Source: Moniliella sp. 'wahieum' (Eukaryota > Basidiomycota > Moniliellomycetes > Moniliellales > Moniliellaceae). Taken from it: 64,000 bases of DNA. Both the position numbers and the translations under genes were made by a program. The stretch spans positions 62,001-126,000 of the forward strand of contig RSEE01000008.1 of the NCBI GenBank assembly GCA_003971905.1, written 5' to 3'. This document shows, one piece after another, positions 42,631 to 53,655 of the stretch (its first letter is position 1; each line of letters begins with the position of its first letter). Under the pieces are notes generated by a model, which saw nothing but the letters and a program-made list of their open reading frames with translations, was not told the DNA's origin and searched no databases.

Positions 42631-45600
42631 CTATAACTCGAGATCATCGAAGTACAAGGTTCGTGCCCACTCGTCCTGAATGACCTCGCACGGTGTAGGC
42701 GCTTACACCAACCTGGTCTATAAGAAAAAGGGCATCAGGACAGAAAAGATGGGAAACAAAGTGATTGCGGATGCGGGTAAAAAGCGGACACAGATGGTGA
42801 GCACAGAACTTGAAAAAAAAGGGATGTATAGGGGGTAGTGGGTGTGGATGTGGGTGTGGGTGTGGGTGTGGGTGTGGGTGGATCCGCACAGCGTGCATCG
42901 CACAGTGGGGAGGGATCACGCCAATTAATAAGGCGGACGGAGATGGGAAGGGTCGTGGTACGGGCCGGGGGGTACTGTTGGTACCCATGCATCGAGGGGG
43001 CAGCGGAGGGGGGAAGAGAAGGTGCACCGTCGGGCGCAAATGTACTGGGAGCGTAGGTGCGGTCGGCGGGGTAGGCGGATGGTTCATGGCCAGGTTGGAT
43101 TGCGTAAGAAGTGGGGTCGGCCTGGGTGTAGGTACCTTCGTAGTAGGTAGAGGGATCGGGGTACCGTGGCAGCGTGGTGTCCGAGTGCAACGAGCTGGTG
43201 CTCGCTCCGCCCGGTCCAATTGGGGGCCGAAGGGTGCCCACAGCACTGGGCGCGCGGGGAGGGTAGGTCATCGGGGCCGGGCTGGCGGTGCGCGAGCCAT
43301 ATAACAAGTCCAGTTGCGAGACCATCCCCGCTTTCTCGGGATCGTACGTGTCGGCCAGGGTACTTGATCCGCCCTTTGAGTCCCCACGGGCCATGGAGAG
43401 AGCCATGCCAGAATCAGGGTAGAGCAACCTTTCCTTAGATTCGCCCCATGCCCCTTGTCCCACGGCCGTGTGGGTGGGAGCATGCACATTGCCCATCTCG
43501 TACTCCTCTGTCGGGACACCGGGGCCGCCAGCAAGGTACTTGGTGTACTGCTGTTGGAACTGGTCTTGGTAGTACCCGGCGCCCAAGGGCGACGGTCCGG
43601 TGGGCTGGCGCGATGGTCCGAGAGCGGTAGAAAGTGTAGTGGACGACATGATGGAACGAGTGTCGTCGTCCTTTTGCGGGTCGTACTCCAACTGGTCCTC
43701 CTCCACAAACGCAATCTTGATCCCGCCACCAATGGCAGCTGTCTCGACTTTGCGTCCATCGACCATGGCCATTTTCGTCTCGTCCAGCCGTCCATGGTAC
43801 ACTTGCGAAAGCAGGTCTTGCATCCGAGCGTGTACCATGGGCGTCCAGAGTTTTCCCGTCAAGTAAGGGTGACCAAAACGACGTTCGAGACGGTGATGCC
43901 GCTGGTCGCCCTTGTGCACCCGCACTTGAGCCGCCTCCTCGGTATCGGGGATATACCACTCAAACTTGCGTTCAAAAGCTCGGCGGATGTAGATTTTGAA
44001 ATGAGGACAAACAAAATAGGAGGCAGACAAGCTACTGCGCGGTAACCCGTCTTGATGTCTTCCAGCAGAACGGCCAAGACGAGGATGACTTGCATGAACA
44101 GCACATTGATCAAAAACCGATTGGAGGCAGCCGGCCAGAGAGCGCCACCGGCCTCATGCTTGGTTTGGTTGACGTACATGAGCTGGTACTTGTTGGCGAC
44201 GCTGTACGTCCAGCACACAATGGCGCCCAGCACCACGATCAGCGGCGAAAGCGTCGCATATACCATCGCCACCGCACCGACAAAGAGGACGTTGGCATAG
44301 TAGTTGCTGTATTCAAAAAAGGGTGGTTCCGTTAGCTCCCGCACGTCGCGGGGAGTCTTGCTAAACAGGCCTTTATGCAGCCACACAAACATGAGCTTGA
44401 TGACTTGAGCCAGATCGAGAAAGACGAGCATGACTTTCAGGGGCATCCAGGTCAGCCAGTAGTTGCCCAACATAAAGTACTGCTGTTTGATTGTCTGGGG
44501 CAGTTGCATCCTGTCCATAATCACCTTGAACTTGACCGACTTTTGTACCGAGGAGACAATCAGCGCAATCAAGTTGATGACCACTCCAATCAGGGTAAAG
44601 ACGATGAGCTGGGAAATGACGAGGTAGCCATAGTACTGCCCCAAAATCACCCGATCCGTCTTGATTTTGGACGTAATGCCGCGGTACTTGGCCAAACGGC
44701 GCATAGAAATGGGCAGCAGCCACCCGGCCACGGCTGAGATCAACGGGGGCAGGATACCGGCGACAGCAGCAAAGGACAGGTGGCTAGAGGTGTACCAGGT
44801 ATGAAGGAAAGGAATCAAGGCATGGTGTGCCGTCGTGTCGTCTGTCGTCTGACCCGACCCGCTGCCCGTCCACTGCACATGGTCACTGGCAAAGAGACTC
44901 ATGTTGGAGATCAAGTTAACCCCGGTCAAGGGAACTGCGTTGACGAACAAGAGAACGGTAAGCAACACGAATCCCAGTGCACTAGATCGGAAACGTTGCC
45001 ACGAGTCCAGTGTCAAGTTGCGCCAGATGATCGCGTTGGGGGGAGGGGCGAGCTGAATTTTGAGACCATGAGGGCGCTTATGCCTCAAACTGCGCGCAGC
45101 GGCATGCGCATAATGCACAGCCCCGGTACTGGCAAACCCGTAGCCGATCGGCCGCTTTTCTGTAATGCGTTGGCGCCATTCTTGAATCGAGCTCTCGACC
45201 TGCTCGATCTGTTCCGAGTAGTAATCGATCGCGTCGACCTTACGACCGCCCATACCGAGGAACCCGCCTAGGCGGGCGGTTGGCCGTCGAGTGCGAACTG
45301 TGGTGGGGGTGCGAAGGTACCAGACCAAAGCACGCTCCAGCTTCCGCACCAGAATCTTGTGCCTGTCGATCAGGTCTGGAAGGAGCCCCATGTCGCGTCC
45401 GATAAAGACTTCGGTGGTGGGATAGGGCATCTTTAGGCGCTGCAACACTCCGTATAAAGCCTCGTCGGACCGCATCGAGGATTGAACATGGGTAATGAGG
45501 AGAGTACGGGCGTACAAGGCGTCTTGGTATTCAGGCGATCGGAACCAGTCCCATCGCAAGCGCAACATGTGACGCCAGTTGAACCACAAAAAGACCATGG

Positions 45601-46236
45601 CAACCAATGTTCCAAAGTAGCTCATCACCACATGCGCCCACAAATCACTGCCATGCACGTCGCGCATGGTAATCATGAAGAGAAAGTTGTGTTGATTGTC
45701 GTCAGAAGAATTGCTGCTGGAGTCACGATCATCCACATTGAACATCACGTCAATGGGGATGAGCACGGCGCACATAACGAGACCAATGACAGTCAGGCAC
45801 CAGCGCATCATGCGGACAAAGCGGAGGTAAGCGACGGCGTCCAGCCCAATGATCGGAAGCAGGTCCTTCTCCTTCATCCTCCACAGGGGGGCAGCCAGCC
45901 AAAGGGGTTCCTGCCCATGGCTGGGCAGGCAGGTCGGCCGTCGGCGTATTTGAGTTTGGGTTCGTACACTATTCGGTTGCTGGGGCGCATGAACTGGAAA
46001 AGAAGCAGCATGACTGCGGCTGCAGCGGCATAGGTGGCGACGGCAATGCCAACCTGGGGGGCACTGATGGAGGACTGGGAGTTCTGGGGGGGGAAGGTAC
46101 GTCAGCGCGGCAGAGCGTCAGCATGTGGAGGGCAGGTGGGGATGAAGCGTACCAAGGCACAGATGATGATGGCACCCAGCTGCTTGAGGTTGCCTGAGAC
46201 CTCCTGGCAGGAGCCGGGCTGGTTCGAGGTAGACAT
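42631..46236 (-). CDS. Csc1/DUF221 family calcium-permeable osmosensitive channel
   Basis: Integral membrane protein related to OSCA/TMEM63 and yeast Rsn1/Csc1. From ATG 46236 the first exon ends at CAL; a 69-nt intron (46084-46152) joins it in phase 0 to NSQSSISAPQVGIA and the first membrane segment. Then come RPSNRIVYEPKLKYADGRP, KEKDLLPIIGLDA, two more membrane segments, a cytosolic domain (about 45500-45000) with YARTLLITHVQ, and the conserved channel region (SLGFVLLTVLLFVNAVP onward, PPLISAVAGWLLPISMR). A frame change near 44035 leads to the cytosolic tail, which is Pro/Ser/Tyr-rich. The last exon encodes EVIQDEWARTLYFDDLEL after a roughly 260-nt intron (about 42702-42961, borders uncertain) that contains a CCACAC repeat. 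Confidence 0.88.
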
Positions 46237-47001
46237 GGTTCTGGAGGAGGGAGAGTGTGGGGGCGGGATGGTCAAATGGGCATGGCGTGGGGGCGTGCCC
46301 ACGAGCTAGCGAGAGGGAGTGGGGGCGGAGTGCGCTGGGTGGTGACGGCGGTGGTGGTGGGAGTAGGACAGAGGAGTAGGTGTGAGATGGGAGTAGCAGA
46401 TGCAGGAGTAGGAGCAGGAGCAGGAGCAGGAGCAGGAGCTCTGATCCAGCTGATCCACCGGTTCCTTTGGGGTCTCCACCACCGCCCCCCTTGGGTCTGG
46501 CCAGTCAAAAGGTGCAAAACCAGCTCGGATGTGCCGCGCGGTGCGGTGTGCGGAGCATGCAGCACGGGGGCTCTGTCGTGTCACGTGGCCATCCCATCAA
46601 CCAGCGATCGCCACTGTCACCTGTCACAGATGCCATGCCACACCAGCACCAGCAGCACGGCGCCAGTAACCCTTCCACCGGTCCCCTGCTATTGGCCGCC
46701 GGGCCGGCCAAGGCTGCCGCAGCCACACTGCCAGTCACTAGCACTAGTCACTAGTCATCGATCATTGCGTGACTCTCGTCACGCGCGTCACGGTCACATG
46801 CCACGTGTCACATGCCACACATGTCACAGCCAATCGCCTGTCCAAGCACTGATGCTGATGCCACAGCAGACACGCACAGTGCCATGCGGCTGCCATTGGC
46901 ACCCTGGCCTTGCAGCTTTGGACGGCCAGCTGGACGGGTGTCTGGTGGATCCTTCCATAGTCCTTTGCCCGCACTCGGCAACCTTCGCCTTCTGCGCCCC
47001 C
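46237..47001. other. Intergenic region with GGAGCA and heptamer repeats
   Basis: GGAGCA microsatellite near 46402-46440 and a heptamer array at 46742-46769 (CACTAGT, CACTAGT, CATCGAT, CATTGCG). The 376-residue + strand frame crossing this region runs antisense into the gene at 47002-48685 and is not called. Confidence 0.5.
46742..46769. repeat. Mixed heptamer array (CACTAGT to CATCGAT)
   Basis: Two CACTAGT units pass directly into CATCGAT and CATTGCG without loss of 7-bp phase. Confidence 0.85.
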
Positions 47002-48685
47002 CTAATACATCCTCCCTACATGTCCGACGAGAACAGCACCCCCGAAGAATCCACCCCCGACCCACACGTCGAGCAGGGGGAGAAGGATGGGGTCGACCGA
47101 CTTGGGAATCAAGCCATCCTCCAGATGCGGCTCCAGCGTCATGTCCGACAGCGCCACCGTCTCCTCATCCCACCACGAACGGGAATGGTAATCGGTTTCG
47201 GCCCTTTCCCGCCTACTGCTCGCCTCTCCGGCGGCAGGAGAGGCAGGGTCGTACCCCAATCCTGCATTCGTCGAATCATATGGTGGTGGGGTGGAGGAGA
47301 GGCGCGGCACTTCCATGTCGGCCGTCGTGTCCCAGCGGTCAAAACAGGTCGCTACCAAGGCAGAGGTAGGCCGGCAGATGATTGAGAAGGGACCACTAGC
47401 CCAGGAACATGCGGCACAGACAACGTAGTTGTCGCGCCAGCAGACGGAGCCCAGGTTGTCATTGGAAAATGAAAGGCTGGCGATGGGTTTGGACTGGGCC
47501 GCCGAGTCTGTAACGCGAAAGAGATGCGGTTAGTGTGTCAGATACTTGGAACACGCGTTCTTCATCATCGCTTTGTTTTGGATCGGCACCGTCTCAAAAA
47601 TGGATAAACACTCACTGTGAACTGTCCTGGTGTATATTCTCTCTCAGAAGCAAGGGACTGCCGTGGTGAGTTTTCCCTTTCCGAATAAAGGAACCGGTCA
47701 CGCAAATCTATCAATGGAGACGCATCCATCATAGACGAGGGTTCGGACGGGGCAACGAGCTTGCGAAGGGGAACGCGCTCCACCGAAGAGTAATTCACAC
47801 CCCGCCCACGCCATGGCCTTGTAAGGAGGTATTAGGCAGGTCATCGGCATGGCTTTGCCAAGTTGTGCGCCCTCCCCGAGCGGCTGCATCAACCGAGTCC
47901 ACATCGTGCAAGACCGCTGTATGATGCGCATGAGATGGTACGGCTTTCTCCCTGCCCATTCCATCCATGAATGCGTCGGCAAGCACACGCTTTTGCCTGC
48001 CTTTCCTCCTCGGCTGCCTGGGATTGGACCGAACGCGACGAGTTTGAAGCAACCCCACAATATCTAGGTCGGGCGCAAGCGAACCCTGCTTGGGGGTGGT
48101 GGTGCGCTTCAGGACGTGCCCAGTTGTCTGGTGTCTTTCCAAGGGGGATCGATGTAGGTTGAGGCGTGTGTGGAAGCGAGCGCCCATTGGGAGCGAGTTG
48201 GTCAAAACTTGGGAATCTGACAGAGAAATCAGTGACCGCGAGCGAAAGGTGAGCAGGAAGAGGGGCGAAGAAAGTGAAGCATACCGCGCTGCGCTTGCCG
48301 TCGGCTTGGGTGGATGGGAAAGTGCACAGGCGCCCGGCCATACCCCGCCCTGTAAGCATGCCCACGATCAGCCGCCTCGGCTTCTTTCAAAGGCAAAAAG
48401 GAAAGAGTGAAGGGGAGGGGGTTCAAAGCTAACGCACGTGAGACTCCTCCTAGCTTCTTCCTGTTGCCCACCCTTGTGGAGAGGCACCCTCGGGTGGGTG
48501 ACTTTGGACGGAGCGACGGGCAAAGAAGAGTGCTGGGAATGGTGGGGCCTCGTTGCGGTCCGCTGCGGGTGCGCGTGCAGAGGAGTGAGGGGATGGGACG
48601 GACGTTGCTGGTGCTGCTGATGCTGCTGCTGTCGGTGCTTCCGGCGCTGCTCAAAATGAAACACGGCCTTGGGCTGAGGCGGCAT
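47002..48685 (-). CDS. Unrecognised protein, spliced
   Basis: Start is a probable ATG at 48685, opening a Gln/His-rich N-terminus (QQQHQQHQQ). The middle part (about 48200-47800) is basic and Ser-rich (RSNPRQPRRKGRQKR). A missing G near 47797-47801 would connect it to VNYSSVERVPLRKLV and LIDLRDRFLYSERENS. An intron (47508-47615, GTGAGT...TTACAG) leads to a last exon with SLSFSNDNLGSVCWRDNYVV, CFDRWDTTADMEVPRL and a hydrophobic C-terminus (LLDVWVGGGFFGGAVLVGH). Codon composition and splice sites support a gene, but the frame across the last intron does not match exactly and I recognise no domain. The SFSNDNLGSVCW piece could be a propeller-like strand, which is only a guess. Confidence 0.45.
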
Positions 48686-49395
48686 TTTTCTGGTAGGGCC
48701 CGCTCCGTGCTAAACCGGGGGTGGTAATCAGGCGAGAGGGGGGCGGGAAGGAACGAGCCGGGAGGGGGAAGGGGAGGGGGAGGGTGGTCGTGAGTGGTTG
48801 TGGGTCGGTAATAGTGTGTGCACCAGGTAGTGTGTGCACCAGGTTAGTACTGACTAGGGGATTAGGGTGGCTATTCGGCGGGTTGCTTGCTATGCGCTTG
48901 AGCTTGAACGTTCAACTCGGCTTAATTTGCGGCTTGCTGGCTACGGCAGGGTCTGTCGCCGGACTTGCGGCATAATCGATCATCCGAATCGGACGCATCA
49001 CCCAGCCACGCCAGGGCACCTCCAGACAGCGCCAGGGTTAGGTGGGCGCATGACGCGTGAGGCCGTGAGGCGTGACACATCACGTGACGAGGGACTGTGG
49101 TGGCAGGTCGCGTGTCACATGTCAGCAATGATTAATGAGTGAACAGATTGGACGGTGCAACCTCGCATGAAACGTGAAACAATGAAAATGAAAGATGAAC
49201 AGTTCTTGCAGGTCGCAGGAATTTTGTTAGGGGGGGGGTCCAGCAAGCAGTGGCGCTGCCGGCACGTCGTCACGCGTCAAGGCTCTCCGGTCCGAAGGCG
49301 CTGACTTGGGCCGCCCAACCAGACGGCCCAAGAAGTTGCTCGGTTCGCTACCAACTTTCCTTCGGTAGCTGGCGCGCGCGTACAACACCCTCCAC
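48686..49395. other. Divergent intergenic region with palindrome
   Basis: No gene. Contains TTGAACGTTCAA at 48904-48915, about 220 bp upstream of the minus-strand gene start and 480 bp upstream of the exonuclease ATG. Confidence 0.5.
48904..48915. promoter_or_regulatory. Palindrome TTGAACGTTCAA, site 3
   Basis: Perfect 12-bp palindrome in a divergent promoter region. Confidence 0.4.
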
Positions 49396-50646
49396 ATGCC
49401 TCGCCTCCTCCCTTCTCTTTGCACATCCGCTCGGTGTTTCCCACACCTCGCCCGGCCTCCATCCCACCTCCCTCGCCGTGCCGTCTCCAGCGTCAGTACT
49501 CACAACGACAGCCGCCACTCCCCCAACCAAGATCCATCCATCCACACCATCACGCATCCACCAAATCGTGGCGGCCAATGTGAACATGATCGTGTGGGTG
49601 GTAGTGAAGAACCAAGTGACGGCCCCAGTGTGGTGGCAGCCACACCTTCTGAAGACGTGCACACCATGCCTGGCAAAGCGGTCAACCCATCGCCTCCGAT
49701 CCAGCATACAGGCGCTAGCCACCTTTTGCCCCTTTGTCCCTCCCTGATTCCATCACCGAGCAGTCCGCCTTCTTCTTCCACTTCTGTCCCATCCAACACT
49801 CGACCTCCACCCTTGTACAGCTACCTCACCGTCTTGAAGCGTGGCCGACTCCATGCACCCAAAGGCCACAGTCTCAATCTTTGGAACGTAAAGAAGGTAC
49901 CAACTTTGTCGTACCTGACCACGGCGGAAGCTGTGACAGAAGAACTTCGCTCTTTCAACTTGCTTGAACCGATTGGTTTTGATCTCGAGTGGAATCCCAA
50001 CTTTGTCAAGGGCCAGCCGGTGAATCCGGTGGCCTTGATCCAAATCGCTTCGCGCCAGCGCATCGTCCTAATCCAGCTCCCTCCGAGATCACCCCTGCCG
50101 CCTTCGTTGGTGGAACTCCTGGCGAATCCGGCCGTACTCAAAGTGGGTGTGGGCATCGACTATGATGTCAAGAAGTTGCTCCAGGACAATGGTGCGCGTG
50201 TGGAGGGTGCAGTGGACTTGTCCGCCATGGCGATCCGTCTGTTCCCTTCCCACTGGGAGACCGCAGAGGGTCTTCCAGCTGTCAGCCTCGCCCGTTTGAC
50301 TCAGCACTACCTTCAATCTCCGATGCGCAAGGGCAGGGTACGTCGCAGCACATGGTCCGCTACGCTGAAGTCCAACCAGCAAGAATACGCGGCGAACGAC
50401 GCATATGCTTCTCTAGAGATCCTGTACCGCTTTCTTTCTGCCATGGATCGCTCCACGCCAGACTCTTCCCGCGCCTCTCTCAGTCCATCCGAACAATCTG
50501 GTTATGGCACTGTCCAGAACCAACGTATCTTCCGCCTGATGCACACTTACTTTGCTGATCTCTTGACCCCGCTCACTCCGCCTCCCGATGCGGTGCCTTC
50601 CGATGACGCTATTTCTAATGTTGACCGGATTCAGACTGGAAGCTGA
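49396..50646 (+). CDS. DEDDy-type 3'-5' exonuclease domain protein
   Basis: Single uninterrupted frame of 416 residues, with no intron and no frameshift. Residues 1-130 are Arg/Ser/Pro-rich and could include a mitochondrial targeting region. The exonuclease fold follows with motif I GFDLEW (Asp-x-Glu), motif II GVGIDYDVKKLL (Asp) and motif III YAANDAYASLEIL (Tyr-x3-Asp), the metal-binding set of DnaQ-like WRN/Rrp6-class nucleases. No HRDC or helicase domain is present, so it is a stand-alone WRN-exonuclease-like protein. Substrate (DNA or RNA) cannot be told from sequence. Confidence 0.9.
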   Translation: MPRLLPSLCTSARCFPHLARPPSHLPRRAVSSVSTHNDSRHSPNQDPSIHTITHPPNRGGQCEHDRVGGSEEPSDGPSVVAATPSEDVHTMPGKAVNPSPPIQHTGASHLLPLCPSLIPSPSSPPSSSTSVPSNTRPPPLYSYLTVLKRGRLHAPKGHSLNLWNVKKVPTLSYLTTAEAVTEELRSFNLLEPIGFDLEWNPNFVKGQPVNPVALIQIASRQRIVLIQLPPRSPLPPSLVELLANPAVLKVGVGIDYDVKKLLQDNGARVEGAVDLSAMAIRLFPSHWETAEGLPAVSLARLTQHYLQSPMRKGRVRRSTWSATLKSNQQEYAANDAYASLEILYRFLSAMDRSTPDSSRASLSPSEQSGYGTVQNQRIFRLMHTYFADLLTPLTPPPDAVPSDDAISNVDRIQTGS

Positions 50647-51513
50647 GGCAGGCTGCACTGCCGCGTACCCTGGCCAAGCTTGTGTGTGTGAGGCGGGATT
50701 GACATGGTCTCTCTCTCCACATGACTTTGGCTGTGCCCAGTACTGCCGTTTGGTGGCCTCTCTCCCCATCTACTTCGCATGTCTCAATTTTTCCCCTTGC
50801 TGGTATTAGTGGACGCGTGGTAGGAGTCTCCTGCATGCGACAACACGCGGTCTGTAGCTGGGAAATCACTAGCGTAGGGAGGCTAGTCACTAGTCTGGGA
50901 TCATTTGGTCTCCCCCCCCTTGGCATGGCCGTGAATGTGGCCCAAGCGGGTATGCGGGGGTATTGGTTTCGACACAAGGCATAAGAGGACACAGCGGATA
51001 CCACAAAGGAACCTCCGAGGGAATCGGTGGGCATAGGACGTGATCTGTTTAGGCTGCCCTTTGCCTTGAGCGCAACCATTCCTTGCCGCGGATCGCACAC
51101 CAATGAGCAGGAAGGGTATTTTTGCCAAGGGAGATGCAGCGTTCGTACTCGGTAATACTTCTTGACATCTTTCGGGCGTGGACCTCCTGTGAGCGCTTTG
51201 ATGGTGCGTGAGGCCTGGGAGGAGGGGGGCGAGAGCTACGTGAACATCCCGCTCTCCCTGCTGGCTGGGCTGGGCAGCGACATGGGGTCGGATCAATGTG
51301 TTTCCATGGGGATGCAGGATGGCGTATACGCGCCGTGGCGGGAGGGACTCAACGCACTGCTCTTGCCGCCGATGGGGCTCATCACGTGCACAGACCTCTG
51401 CCCAGGCAGTTTTGAAAGATTGGAGGTTGAATTGGAGTATCTGCCCATACTATTTGCCCCAGCGACCCCCACACCGACACGCACCACTCCGCTACGTCTG
51501 CCTGTCGGGCCCA
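50647..51513. other. Intergenic region upstream of Ubp6
   Basis: No supported gene. The + strand frame covering 51162-51508 has no recognisable motif and lies upstream of the first plausible Ubp6 ATG (51514), although part of it could be the 5' leader. Confidence 0.45.
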
Positions 51514-53365
51514 ATGCGCTGCGCCCAAGTGCGCCACCAGGGCCAGCTGTACCATGTTTCCTACGACGCTGCCCAGCCACTGCCTGTCTTCCAGCACGCC
51601 GTCTTCACCGCCACTGGCGTGGCCGTCGAGCGGCAGAAGCTGCTGGCCAAGGGCCGGCTTCTAAAGGATATGAGTGCTTTGGCGGCGCCCCACCCCCCGC
51701 CGCCCCTGCTGCTGGTTGGCACATCCAGCCCGCTTCCACCGCGCCTCCACCGGCACTCACGACGACTGGTATGAAGGACGACGCAGACGCCCCGATGACC
51801 GAGGAGGCCGCCTTTGATCCCTCCCGCACAGGCCTGGTCAACTTGGGCCATACGTGCTACCTTAACTCCACCTTGCAGGTCTTGCGCGCGATCGCAGAGC
51901 TGCAGACCGCTTTGAACCTGGCCCAACTCGAGGGCAAGGACAGTCCCGATGTCTCCTGGCCTGCGGCCTGCGTGACTTGTACCAACGCATGAACAGCCAG
52001 CCAGATGCCATTCCCCTTCTGCCTTTCTTGCGGTCAGTCCACCGCTGTCCTCCTTCTCTTGTTCTAATGGGCCCGACTGACTTTTGGTCCTTGACGGGGG
52101 TCTGCATCGTACCAGGCGCTGCGCACTTTGGCTCCTCAGTTTTCCGAGCGAGCACCAGAGTCGCAAGGGGGCGAGTACCTCCCCAAGACGCGTCCGAAGT
52201 CTGGGCGGTGACGATGGCCGCACTGGAATCCAGCTTGCCTGCTTTGGTCGTTGGCGAGACCGGGGAGAAGACGGCAAGCGCTCATCCCGTCACCCCGACC
52301 CACACTTTGTCTCTCAGTTCTTAACCGGTCGCTTGGTTGTGACTCGATCGTGCCTCCAAGCGCCCGAAGAAGCGCCGAGCCAAAGCGAGGAAGCATTTAC
52401 GCTGCTCCCATGCCCCATCACCGGGGATACCAAGGAGCTGATGCAAGCTATCCTCGCTGGCTTGAGCCAAGAGATTGAGAAGCAAGTCCCTCTCTTGGTC
52501 GGACAGTGCCGTATGAGGAGTGTAGTCGAATTGCCCGCTTGCCCGCCTACCTCCCCATCCACCTGAATCGCTTTTATTGGCGGCGGGAGGTGGGACAGAA
52601 AACTAAGATTGTGCGTAAAGTCCAGTTCCCTCTCAACCTGGATACCTGGCCCTTGCTCAGCGACGATCTCCGACGTCGCACCCGGCCCGCGGCCACAACG
52701 TTGCGCCAAATTGAATGGGACCGACGCGAACGTGCGCTGGACCAGACCAGGGCACGCGCACGCCTCCATCGCCGTCAGCTGGCCCTGCGCTCGTGGGACG
52801 AGGAGCGGGATGGCACTTTGCCCAGTCCCGACGAATGGGACACCGCGGCCGGCCTGCCTGCCACAGCGCTTCTCACCCACAACAAGAGCAACAGCTACGG
52901 GAGCAGGAACGACTCGCTTTCCGTGCCAGTCTCGATCCCGACCTGGCAGCCGACATAGGGTGCAACCCTACAGGACTCTACGAACTCCTGGGCCTCGTGA
53001 CGCATAAGGGTGGGGCGACGGAGGACGGGCATTATGGGGTGGGTCAGGCAGGACCCCCAGCAGGACAGCCAGCAGGTCCCCCAGCAGGACAGCCAGCAGG
53101 TCCCCCAGCAGGACAGCCAGCAGGTCCCCCAGGACAGCCAGCAGGTCCCCAGCAGGACAGCCAGCAGGTCCCCCAGCAGGACAGCCAGCAGGTCCCCCAG
53201 CAGGACATCCAGTCGGGTCAGTCGAGCCAGCCATCCAAATGGTACCGCTTCAACGACCAGACGGTCGACGAGTTCTCGCAAGACGCGATTGTTGATCTGG
53301 AGGGTGGCACGACAGGCAACTCTCTGGCCTACATCTTACTGTATCGGCGCAAGACACTAGAATGA
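51514..53365 (+). CDS. UBP6: Proteasome-associated ubiquitin hydrolase Ubp6/USP14
   Basis: Trims ubiquitin chains on the proteasome. The N-terminal ubiquitin-like domain has VRHQGQLYHVSYD and ERQKLLAKGRLLKD. The USP domain has the Cys box GLVNLGHTCYLNSTLQVLRA (Cys codon 51855-51857), then AIAELQTAL, LRDLYQRMN, YLPQDASEVW, RLPAYLPIHLNRFYWRRE, and the His box THKGGATEDGHY, ending NSLAYILLYRRKTLE. An intron probably lies between LPFL and QALRTLAPQF (about 52033-52116). Several single-base indels are needed (near 51729, 51950, 52270, 52497, 53035 and 53147-53150). Between the His box and KWYRFND lies a repeat of QDSQQVPQ units not found in Ubp6 as I know it. Confidence 0.88.
53046..53212 (+). repeat. 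24-bp coding minisatellite in Ubp6
   Basis: About seven copies of a 24-bp unit (CAGGACAGCCAGCAGGTC plus CCCCAG) encoding QDSQQVPQ. All but one copy have a run of five C; the copy at 53147-53150 has four, which breaks the frame. Restoring that C makes the frame continuous from GWVRQDP to the downstream KWYRFND. Confidence 0.93.
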
Positions 53366-53655
53366 CGACGAACGGGCATCCTTGTTAATGAGCTGCGCGT
53401 AGTCAGTAGACACGGGAACGGCACAGCGGCTGACAACAAAAGCCATTAGGCGTCTGTCCTATACGCTCAGTCTGTAGCCAGCCCTTTTCTATACACCACG
53501 TCTTCGGCATTGCGCGGTTCCCCCAGTTGAGAAAGTCCAGCTACCTCAGTCGATTCCAGCGGAGGAAGGCACCATAGGACCAGAGCACGAAGCAACGGCA
53601 CCAGGGAGAAATAGCAGTGCAGGAAAGAGTTAGGAGAGACTGCACATTTGGGCCG
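53366..53655. other. Convergent spacer between Ubp6 and glycogen synthase
   Basis: About 290 bp; no feature seen. Confidence 0.5.

Noticed and set aside
46255..47385. 376-residue + strand open frame
   Set aside because: Low complexity, crosses a microsatellite and a heptamer array, and runs antisense to the better supported gene at 47002-48685.
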